This document shows positions 14,856 to 20,030 of a stretch of DNA of 20,030 nucleotides, piece by piece. The notes under the pieces are model-generated. The model did no database searches and had not been told where the DNA came from. It worked only from the letters and a program-made list of their open reading frames with translations. The DNA is taken from contig CAKTJA010000008.1 of assembly GCA_934567115.1 (NCBI GenBank), forward strand, positions 1 through 20,030, given 5' to 3'. The position numbers and the translations under genes are program-made. The DNA is from an uncultured Oscillospiraceae bacterium (lineage in GTDB: Bacteria; Bacillota; Clostridia; Oscillospirales; Oscillospiraceae). Positions within the stretch are counted from its first letter, which is position 1, and the number at the start of each line of letters is the position of its first letter.

Positions 14856-15320
14856 TCAGCCGCCGATCTCAAGGCCCTTCGCAACCACGCTCTTGAGCGT
14901 GTTGAAGGCCGTCACATTAGCGGAATACGCCTGCGTCGCCGCCATGGCGTCCGTGATCTCCTTCACGGTATCGACGTTCGGCATTTCAACATAGCCCTCC
15001 GCATTCGCATCCGGATGCGTGGGGTCGTAGACCAGCTTCAGCGGCGACGGATCGTCAACGATCTGCGTGACGCGCACGCCGCCGGCACAGGCCCCGTCGC
15101 GGTTCGACACCGCGCCCTCAGCCGCGCGGGCCATCGCGGCGCGGAACTGATCGCGCCCGGCCTGCGATTCGAACACGACCATCTTGCGGCGGTACGCGCC
15201 GTTTCCGTTCGCCGTGCGGGTGGTGGTGGAATTCGTAATGTTCTCCGACACGACGTCCAGCCGAAGCTGCTGGGCCGTCAGCCCGGAGGCGACAATATTC
15301 ATCGAACTTAAAAAAGCCAT
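14856..15320 (-). CDS. flgC: Flagellar basal-body rod protein FlgC
   Basis: FlgC is a proximal rod subunit. The 154-residue protein has the N-terminal rod signature (MNIVASGLTAQQLRLDVVSE, NITNSTTTRT) and the family segments GVRVTQIVDDPSPLKLVYDP and HPDANAEGYVEMPNVDTVKE, and ends with the coiled helix ITDAMAATQAYSANVTAFNT. The ATG at 15320 has ACGGAG 6 nt upstream. The gene lies between flgB and fliE, the standard rod module. Confidence 0.96.
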   Translation of the reverse strand: MAFLSSMNIVASGLTAQQLRLDVVSENITNSTTTRTANGNGAYRRKMVVFESQAGRDQFRAAMARAAEGAVSNRDGACAGGVRVTQIVDDPSPLKLVYDPTHPDANAEGYVEMPNVDTVKEITDAMAATQAYSANVTAFNTLKSVVAKGLEIGG

Positions 15321-15345
15321 CGTATACTCCGTTTCTCCTCAGCCT

Positions 15346-15361
15346 CCGCCGGACGCGGCGG
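15346..15361 (-). other. GC hairpin in the flgB-flgC spacer
   Basis: CCGCC and GGCGG (plus strand) form a perfect 5-bp stem around a 6-nt loop, extendable by one T-A pair outside. It lies between the flgB stop and the flgC SD. It has no U-tract. Confidence 0.55.
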
Positions 15362-15389
15362 ACGGCCTTCGGGTCTCATCCTTCAGCGC

Positions 15390-15773
15390 TTATCCCTGAA
15401 CTGCGGTGCGCAGCACGGTAAGGTCGCTGTTGATCGAACTCATGACGTACTGGATCTGATAGGCGTTGCGGATCATCTCCATGCTCTGCTCGGTCACGTT
15501 CACGCCGTTGTCGTCCATGCGGGTGGATTCCAGATGCTCCGTCACGCCGAATTCGGTGTTCTCAAGCACCCTGCGCACCTCTCTTCGGGGACGGCTCGTC
15601 TCCCCCGCCTTTTCAAGCTGCTCGCGCAGACTCTCCTCAAAGGTGACGACCTTCGCCTTATAATTGGGCGTTTCGGCGTTGGAGATATTGTCCAGGATCG
15701 CGGCCTGCTTTGTCCAAAGGAAGCCCATGGATTTCTCCATCATCAGGAAGGAATTGGTTGATAAAAAGTCCAT
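15390..15773 (-). CDS. flgB: Flagellar basal-body rod protein FlgB
   Basis: FlgB is the innermost rod subunit and the first gene of the flagellar operon. The 127-residue protein has the family features: an N-terminal helix, FLWTKQAAILDNISNAETPN (with the NxxNaxTP signature), a short variable loop, and the C-terminal NGVNVTEQSMEMIRNAYQIQ helix. The ATG at 15773 has GAGAGGAGA about 11 nt upstream; the next in-frame ATGs (residues 11, 12, 16) have no SD. A promoter-like sequence lies just upstream (15826-15854). Confidence 0.95.
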   Translation of the reverse strand: MDFLSTNSFLMMEKSMGFLWTKQAAILDNISNAETPNYKAKVVTFEESLREQLEKAGETSRPRREVRRVLENTEFGVTEHLESTRMDDNGVNVTEQSMEMIRNAYQIQYVMSSINSDLTVLRTAVQG

Positions 15774-15825
15774 ATTTTTACGCGTCTCCTCTCAGCGGTG
15801 CGACACAGAGCGACCAGCCTATTAC

Positions 15826-15854
15826 ATAATACAGTTTTTCCCCGGAAAAAGCAA
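15826..15854 (-). promoter_or_regulatory. Sigma-A-type promoter for the flagellar operon
   Basis: A -35 of TTGCTT (15854-15849) and a -10 of TATTAT (15831-15826) are separated by exactly 17 bp. Transcription would start near 15819, leaving a leader of about 46 nt before the flgB ATG. The spacer and the inner edge of the -35 hold an inverted repeat, TTTTTCC-GG-GGAAAAA in the sense strand (15850-15835), a possible operator. A CodY-like sequence at 15860-15874 (AATTCTGACGAAATT on the plus strand, 4 mismatches to the consensus as I know it) is too weak to call. Confidence 0.6.
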
Positions 15855-15932
15855 GGAAAAATTCTGACGAAATTTGTCGGGAAGGTCATGTCATATTTGA
15901 AGAATTTATGAATTTTTACCGGCGCGTCCCGC

Positions 15933-16679
15933 TCAGCAGAGGCGGTCCCTGTATTCCGATGGGGTCAGCCCGGTGACCTTTTTGAACGCCGCGCCGAAAT
16001 ACGCCGCGTCCCGATAGCCGACCATGCCGGCCACCTCATATATTTTATAGCGGCAGTCGGCAAGCAGCGCGCACGCCTCGCGCACGCGGCAGCGCGTCAG
16101 GCAGCCAAGGGCTGTGCAGCCCGTCTCCTTCTTGAAAACGTGGCTCAGGTGCCCCTCGCTGACGCCGACGGCGCGCGCCATGCTTTTGACGCTGACGTCC
16201 TTTTCGGCATAGTGGCGCGTGATGTACTCCAGCGTCTGAAGGACATATTTGCTCCCCTCCCCTTCGGGAAGCGCCGGCACGCCGTCCGCCGCGCGGACCA
16301 GGCGCAGCCGCTCTCTCTTCCGCGCCCGAAGCACCGCGGAGAAAAGCTCGCCGGCGTGAAGGGGCTTGAGCAGGTAGTCCGCCGCGCCGAGGCGCAGGGC
16401 GGCGCGAACACAGTCGAACTCTCCGCTTTCGCTCAGAACGATAAACTGCGTGCCGCAGCCGCGCTCACGCAGTGCGGTCATCATCGCAAGTCCGTCCATG
16501 CGCGGCATATGTATGTCGGTAACGATCAGGTCGGGAGCGTCGCGCTCGGCAGCGGACAGCCCCTCCTCCCCGTCGGCGGCTTCGCCGATCACGGTAAAGC
16601 CCAACTCGGCCCAGCCGGTCCCGCGCGCAACGCTGCGGCGCACACCGGCTTCATCGTCAACGATCAGCACCCTCCGCAC
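15933..16679 (-). CDS. YesN/AraC-type response regulator
   Basis: A 248-residue response regulator: an N-terminal receiver (acidic pair D8-D9, phospho-acceptor D55 in LIVTDIHMPRMDG, lysine in DYLLKPLH) joined by a short linker to a C-terminal AraC-type pair of helix-turn-helix motifs (DVSVKSMARAVGVSEGHLSH and KIYEVAGMVGYRDAAYFGAA, ending GLTPSEYRDRL). The start is GTG 16679, with AGGAG 7 nt upstream; the longer frame to 16727 has no better SD. Members usually pair with a membrane histidine kinase, but none is in this window, so it is an orphan here. It lies upstream of flgB in the same direction, with 159 bp between and no visible terminator. Control of motility is a reasonable inference, not shown. 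Confidence 0.93.
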   Translation of the reverse strand: MRRVLIVDDEAGVRRSVARGTGWAELGFTVIGEAADGEEGLSAAERDAPDLIVTDIHMPRMDGLAMMTALRERGCGTQFIVLSESGEFDCVRAALRLGAADYLLKPLHAGELFSAVLRARKRERLRLVRAADGVPALPEGEGSKYVLQTLEYITRHYAEKDVSVKSMARAVGVSEGHLSHVFKKETGCTALGCLTRCRVREACALLADCRYKIYEVAGMVGYRDAAYFGAAFKKVTGLTPSEYRDRLC

Positions 16680-16741
16680 AGACAGGCTCCTCTCCGCGCC
16701 GAAGCGCAGACGGGCGCATCGCCGCATTTTCCTTGAAATGA

Positions 16742-16761
16742 CGCTGCGGCTCCCCGCAGCG
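16742..16761 (-). promoter_or_regulatory. Leader hairpin with GGAG loop
   Basis: In the mRNA sense CGCTGCGG and CCGCAGCG form a perfect 8-bp stem with loop GGAG. It lies in the leader of the response regulator gene, between a three-codon ORF and the true SD. No U-tract follows, so it is not a terminator. The loop could in principle bind the ribosome or a protein. Confidence 0.65.
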
Positions 16762-16776
16762 AAGACGCGCCGTTCT

Positions 16777-16788
16777 TTAAAAATTCAT
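16777..16788 (-). other. Three-codon upstream ORF (Met-Asn-Phe)
   Basis: ATG AAT TTT TAA is preceded by GAGGGAGACGC, a good SD at suitable distance. It lies about 15 nt into the predicted leader of the response regulator transcript and some 100 nt before its GTG. Whether it is translated is unknown; the arrangement resembles minimal leader ORFs. Confidence 0.4.
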
Positions 16789-16809
16789 GCGTCTCCCTCG
16801 GATTAATTA

Positions 16810-16838
16810 ATTTTATCAGGTATATATACATTTTGCAA
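16810..16838 (-). promoter_or_regulatory. Sigma-A-type promoter of the response regulator gene
   Basis: A -35 of TTGCAA (16838-16833) and a -10 of TAAAAT (16815-16810) have a 17-bp spacer. Transcription would start near 16803 and give a leader of about 124 nt. The spacer contains a 10-bp palindrome GTATATATAC (16820-16829), and a second one, ATTAATTAAT (16802-16811), overlaps the -10. It lies just after the terminator of the upstream gene run, as expected for a new transcription unit. Confidence 0.65.
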
Positions 16839-16855
16839 CACATTCTTCACATTCT
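16839..16855 (-). repeat. Direct repeat next to the -35 of the response regulator promoter
   Basis: AGAATGTG (sense strand) occurs twice with a 9-bp period at 16855-16848 and 16846-16839, abutting the -35. Such placement is typical of activator sites; an AraC-type protein could contact two such half-sites on one face of the DNA. Confidence 0.45.
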
Positions 16856-16900
16856 CCGTACGGGAAGCTGAAATAAACCGCGCCGGACGCGGAGCCCGGC

Positions 16901-16933
16901 AAAAAACCGGCGCGGCTGAGGCCGCGCCGGTTT
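16901..16933 (-). terminator. Intrinsic terminator after the lipoprotein gene
   Basis: In the mRNA sense ACCGGCGCGGC pairs perfectly with GCCGCGCCGGT around a CTCA loop, flanked by A and T runs that add further pairs, and the stem runs into six T. It lies 27 bp after the lipoprotein stop. This closes the transcription unit entering from the right. Confidence 0.93.
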
Positions 16934-16959
16934 CCCGGGAACGCAGTATTGCAGTATTT

Positions 16960-17607
16960 TTATGTGAGCAGGATCTCCACAATCCCTGCCTCGTCCGTGT
17001 CCGGATAAAAGACGACCTGCCACGGCTCCACCGGCTCCTCCGCGCCGGAAAGCTCCTCCTGCACGCCGCGCACCATCTCCTCCACACCGGTGCGGTCCGT
17101 GGAAAAGTAGTCGATGCGCACCACAAGGCGCTCCCGCCCCTCCGCAGCCGCCGTGCGCAGCAGGTCCGGAACGGCCTCCGCGCTGGTGGCGTTGATGATA
17201 TCCCGCTGCTCCTCCGCCGTGCGGCGGTAGCCGAAGCGAAGCGTCAGCTCGTAGAACCCGCGTTCCTCCTTCCCGGAGTAGGTGATGTACTCAAGCAGAT
17301 ACGCGCCGAGCGCCGTCTGCTGCTGGACCTCGTTACAGGCGTCCGAGGCCGTCTGCGCCATGTCGCCCCCGTCGTCCGTGCCGCCGTACACGCGCACCAC
17401 GCCGCTGTCCGCGTGCCCCTCCACCAGAAGCAGCAGCGCGTTGACAAGGTCCTGATAGCTGTCCGCGCGCAGAGCGTCCTTGTCTTTGTCGTCCCGGTAC
17501 CCGGCGCTGTGCGGGGTCGCCGAGGACCACGACCGCTCCAGCAGCAGGCCGCTGCATCCGGTAAGCGTCAGGCACAGCATCACGGCAAGAACGACCGTCC
17601 GTCCCAC
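16960..17607 (-). CDS. Small lipoprotein of unknown function
   Basis: A 215-residue protein with a lipoprotein signal peptide: a short basic N terminus, hydrophobic core VVLAVMLCLTL and lipobox LTGC, with C18 as the lipidated residue, so it should be anchored on the outer face of the membrane. The mature part is acidic, mixed alpha/beta in look, with segments SYQDLVNALLLLVEGHADSG and ELTLRFGYRRTAEEQRDI; I recognise no catalytic motif. The GTG at 17607 was chosen because GGAGGGG lies 8 nt upstream; an ATG at 17646, inside the preceding gene, has no SD and would add 13 residues. It is the last gene before a strong terminator. Confidence 0.8.
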   Translation of the reverse strand: MGRTVVLAVMLCLTLTGCSGLLLERSWSSATPHSAGYRDDKDKDALRADSYQDLVNALLLLVEGHADSGVVRVYGGTDDGGDMAQTASDACNEVQQQTALGAYLLEYITYSGKEERGFYELTLRFGYRRTAEEQRDIINATSAEAVPDLLRTAAAEGRERLVVRIDYFSTDRTGVEEMVRGVQEELSGAEEPVEPWQVVFYPDTDEAGIVEILLT

Positions 17608-17626
17608 GGCGGCCGCCCCTCCGCCC

Positions 17627-18232
17627 TTAATAGCCCAGCTCCTCATTTATAAGGACGATCTCCGTCTCAACGCCCGTCATCGGCTCCCACAAAACGGCAA
17701 GTCCCCGGCAGATCCTCTCCGGGCTTTTGCAGTCGAAGCAGCGGTCCGCCTTTGCCGCACAGGGCGTTTTGCGCTCCAGCCGCCGGGCGTTTTTCGGCGC
17801 GGCGATGTTGCGGGCGCGCCAAACCGCCTCGTCAAAGGTCGGCGCAAGCTTGTTTTTCCCCACGACGATCCAGACCTTTTTGTGTCCGTAGAACATCGAG
17901 GCGACGCGGTTCCCCGCACCGTCAATGTTGACGATCTCCCCGGTCTCGGCAAGGCCGTTCGCCGAAAGAAGATAGTGCTCGCTCGACGCCGCCCTTGCGC
18001 GCAGCTCGTCCCGGCTCGTCCCCTCGCCGGCGTGCCAGTGGCTGAAAACCTCGTTGTGCGCGCTGAGCTTCTCATACAGTCCCAGCTGTTCGAGCGTAAC
18101 GCTCCCGCCGAACGCGGCGGTCGTGCCGTCGATCTCTCCGTCGATGTGGTCCGCCGCCTGTCCGGCCGTTTCAAAAACCGACACCTTAAACCCCCGGGCG
18201 GTCAGCGCGTCCCTAACCTTGGTAAAATCCAT
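17627..18232 (-). CDS. LUD-domain protein (LutC/YkgG-related, DUF162)
   Basis: A 201-residue protein of the LUD superfamily, related to LutC of lactate utilisation but in the short stand-alone form common in anaerobic Firmicutes. The core ANGLAETGEIVNIDGAGNRV, then ASMFYGHKKVWIVVGKNKLA, is diagnostic. Four cysteines near the C terminus (C158, C165, C168, C175; pattern C-x6-C-x2-C-x6-C) are typical of this subfamily and might bind a metal or cluster. The ATG at 18232 follows AAGGAAG by 7 nt; an ATG at 18250 overlaps the Nudix stop but has no SD. No lutA or lutB gene is near, so a lactate role should not be assumed. Confidence 0.9.
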   Translation of the reverse strand: MDFTKVRDALTARGFKVSVFETAGQAADHIDGEIDGTTAAFGGSVTLEQLGLYEKLSAHNEVFSHWHAGEGTSRDELRARAASSEHYLLSANGLAETGEIVNIDGAGNRVASMFYGHKKVWIVVGKNKLAPTFDEAVWRARNIAAPKNARRLERKTPCAAKADRCFDCKSPERICRGLAVLWEPMTGVETEIVLINEELGY

Positions 18233-18246
18233 ATTGACACTTCCTT

Positions 18247-18726
18247 TCATGCTTCCGAAAATTCCGTTTCGTCAAGATACTCCGTATACGGCTCCACCCC
18301 AAAGCAGCGGAGCAGATCGGCGCGGCGCACGGGGATCATCGCCTCCGGAAGCGCAGAAACATCGAACCACTCCAGTCCGTCCGCCTTCCCCGGCTCCATA
18401 ATCGCAGGCTCCCCGTCAAACGCTCGCACGAAGAAATAGATGTTGTAGTAGGTCTGTTCTCCCGCCGGATCGACATTGTGGCTCAGGTGTGCAAACGCGG
18501 CGCCGCCCGGGCGGACGGTTATCCCCAGCTCCTCCGCGCACTCGCGGCACAGAGCCTGCCGCGCCGTCTCGCCGGCGTCCACGTGCCCGCTCCCGGCAAG
18601 GTCCCACAGCCCGTCCATATAGCCGGTATTGCGCCGCCGCTGAAGCAGCACCTGTGTTCCGCCCTCCGTCTCCCTGAGAAGGATCGGGAAAACGGCGCTC
18701 AGCGCGCGGTAATGTCCCTTATGCAT
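18247..18726 (-). CDS. Nudix hydrolase
   Basis: A 159-residue Nudix protein. The Nudix box G-x5-E-x7-R-E-x2-E-E-x-G is complete at G47 to G68 (GHVDAGETARQALCRECAEE), so it should bind the divalent metal and cleave a nucleoside diphosphate linked to another group; the exact substrate cannot be told. The preceding strand LLQRRRNTGYMDGLWDLAGS fits the general house-cleaning type. The ATG at 18726 (MHKGHYRALSAVFPILLRE) has GAGGG close upstream; the open frame continues 67 codons further into yitT but that part is an out-of-frame shadow. Its TGA lies 14 nt before the LUD gene start. Confidence 0.93.
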   Translation of the reverse strand: MHKGHYRALSAVFPILLRETEGGTQVLLQRRRNTGYMDGLWDLAGSGHVDAGETARQALCRECAEELGITVRPGGAAFAHLSHNVDPAGEQTYYNIYFFVRAFDGEPAIMEPGKADGLEWFDVSALPEAMIPVRRADLLRCFGVEPYTEYLDETEFSEA

Positions 18727-18766
18727 CCTGCCCTCACGCTCTCTTTCCTTTTGTCCGGGCGGCCGC

Positions 18767-19618
18767 TCACAGCCCGTCGGTCCGGTATTCGCTGAAGCCC
18801 TCGCCCAGCACCTCGCGCGCGTCGCACACGATGAAGAACGCGGCGGGGTCGATCTCGTTGACCAGCCGCTTGACCGCCACGACCTCACGCCGGCGGATGG
18901 CGCAGAGCAGCACGGGCTTATCCTCACGCGTGTAGGCTCCCTCCGCCGTCAGGCGCGTAACGCCCATGTCACGCACAAGCAGCTCGTGCGTGATCTTCTC
19001 CTGCTCGTTCGAGATGATATAGGCAAGCTTCGCCGCGCTCCCTCCGTAAACGACCATGTCCATCACATGCGTGGAGATATAAAGAGCGATGCCGCCGTAC
19101 AGCGCGTTTTCCAGACTGCGGAACACCGCGGCGTAAAGCAGGATGATCGTCAGGTCGATGACCAGGCAGAGGCTTCCGATCGACAGCTGCGGTATGCGCG
19201 CCTTCAAAAGCCACGCGCCAAGCTCCGTCCCTCCCGTGGTGGCCTCCTCCCGCAGCAGCCAGCCGAGCGAAACGCCCACAAGAACGCCGCCGTAAATGCA
19301 GCCGAGGAGCTTGTCCATCGGCTGGAAGGTGAAAAAGAGATTGAAAAGGTCGATGAAGGCCGAATTGACCGCCACAGCAAAAAAGGACAGAAGCAGCACC
19401 CGCTTCCCGAAGCGCCGAAGGCTCAGCAGGAACAGCGGCGCGTTGAGCAGGATCACGGTAACGCCGACGGGAAGCGCCGGGACGAAGAAATTCGTGACCT
19501 GCGCGATGCCGGTAAAGCCGCCGAGGGTCAGATTGTTCGGCGCGTAGAACCAGTCGAAGGCGAGCGCCATCAGCGCGCAGCCCAGCGTAATGGAGACATA
19601 CTGTCTAACCGTTTTCAA
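18767..19618 (-). CDS. YitT family membrane protein
   Basis: A 283-residue protein with an N-terminal YitT membrane domain (five or six hydrophobic segments in the first 190 residues, including NNLTLGGFTGIAQVTNFFVP and EEATTGGTELGAWLL) and a C-terminal DUF2179 domain (KPVLLCAIRRREVVAVKRLV ... DPAAFFIVCDAREVLGEGF). The family is widespread in Firmicutes, and its transport or sensory role is not established. The start is TTG at 19618, with GGAAGGA 7 nt upstream. It begins 16 bp after the topoisomerase stop, and 40 bp separate its end from the Nudix gene. Confidence 0.93.
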   Translation of the reverse strand: MKTVRQYVSITLGCALMALAFDWFYAPNNLTLGGFTGIAQVTNFFVPALPVGVTVILLNAPLFLLSLRRFGKRVLLLSFFAVAVNSAFIDLFNLFFTFQPMDKLLGCIYGGVLVGVSLGWLLREEATTGGTELGAWLLKARIPQLSIGSLCLVIDLTIILLYAAVFRSLENALYGGIALYISTHVMDMVVYGGSAAKLAYIISNEQEKITHELLVRDMGVTRLTAEGAYTREDKPVLLCAIRRREVVAVKRLVNEIDPAAFFIVCDAREVLGEGFSEYRTDGL

Positions 19619-19634
19619 TCGAACGTCCTTCCTT

Positions 19635-20030
19635 TCACTCCATCAGGGAGATCTGTTTTTCGTCGCTGTCCTCCGCGCGGAGCAGCGCGCCCGCCGCCGG
19701 AATGCTGCGCCCGCGATAGCGGGCAAGGGCGGTGATGCCGGTCTCCTCCGCCGGACACACATAGTCGAGCGTATGCTTTTTCTTCAGCGTCAGCAGCGCG
19801 ACGCCCTGCGTCGTGCGCGTGGTCTTCACCCCCAGCAGGGCCGTTGAAAACACCAGCACGCGCGACTCGGTGGAGTAGGCGGCAAGCTCGCGGTCCTCGC
19901 GCAGACAGAGCACGCTCCTCAGCGGCGACCGGTCCGAATACGCGCCGGTGAGCTTGCGGCGGTTGGAGGTCGTCCGATAGGCCGAAAGCTCGACCCGGGC
20001 GGCCTTTCCGTTTTCGAAGAAGAAGAACAT
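19635..20030 (-). CDS. DNA gyrase/topoisomerase IV subunit A, C-terminal part (cut by window edge)
   Basis: The last 131 codons of a GyrA/ParC-type subunit, cut by the right edge; the ATG at the edge is internal. The segments FFFFENGKAARVELSAYRTT, NRRKLTGAYSDRSPL, STESRVLVFSTALLGVKTTR and RSIPAAGALLRAEDSDEKQI belong to the C-terminal DNA-wrapping beta-propeller. The sequence looks nearer to clostridial ParC-like subunits than to GyrA, but with only the tail visible I cannot decide which. Its TGA is 16 bp before the yitT start. Confidence 0.88.
   Translation of the reverse strand: MFFFFENGKAARVELSAYRTTSNRRKLTGAYSDRSPLRSVLCLREDRELAAYSTESRVLVFSTALLGVKTTRTTQGVALLTLKKKHTLDYVCPAEETGITALARYRGRSIPAAGALLRAEDSDEKQISLME

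Noticed and set aside
15860..15874. CodY-like box upstream of the flgB -35
   Set aside because: Four mismatches to a 15-base AT-rich consensus recalled from B. subtilis; easily met by chance.

Overview
The window is GC-rich and every protein-coding gene in it lies on the minus strand. About three quarters of it is the first part of a long flagellar (fla/che-type) operon of a Gram-positive bacterium. Gene content and order (FliY with CheC-type phosphatase motifs, cheY next to fliO, FlbD/SwrD, the TIGR02530-type protein beside flgD, a short FlgD) fit Firmicutes. The GC richness together with the YitT, LUD and Nudix neighbours suggests a clostridial lineage such as Oscillospiraceae; that placement is inference.

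Reading in the direction of transcription (high to low coordinates): a partial DNA topoisomerase/gyrase A-type gene enters from the right edge (20030) and is followed by a tight gene run: yitT-family membrane protein, Nudix hydrolase, LUD-domain protein and a small lipoprotein. This run ends at a strong intrinsic terminator (16901-16933). Next comes a separately promoted YesN/AraC-type response regulator (15933-16679) with a structured leader. No terminator is visible after it. A sigma-A-like promoter at 15826-15854 precedes flgB, and the operon then runs flgB-flgC-fliE-fliF-fliG-fliH-fliI-fliJ-fliK-flgD-TIGR02530-flgE-flbD-motA-motB-fliM-fliY-cheY-fliO-fliP, with fliP cut by the left edge.

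The genes build the flagellum roughly from inside out: MS ring and rotor (fliF, fliG, fliM, fliY), export ATPase complex (fliH, fliI, fliJ) and export gate (fliO, fliP), rod (flgB, flgC, fliE), hook with its cap and length control (flgE, flgD, fliK), stator (motA, motB, with flbD) and the signal protein CheY. Genes mostly overlap or are closely spaced and most have clear Shine-Dalgarno (SD) sequences; several starts are TTG or GTG. fliL, usual between motB and fliM, is absent.

The most notable points are: (1) an in-frame TGA that cuts the C-terminal SpoA/FliN domain off FliY although the frame is otherwise intact; (2) a 105-bp tandem duplication in the FliY linker that carries two copies of a CheY-docking-like motif, which in B. 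subtilis FliY sits at the N terminus; (3) mRNA hairpins in many spacers, including a pair flanking flgE that share arm sequences; (4) the response regulator directly upstream of flgB, whose promoter and leader carry direct repeats, palindromes, a three-codon ORF and a hairpin with GGAG in its loop. No wholly new multi-gene system was evident.
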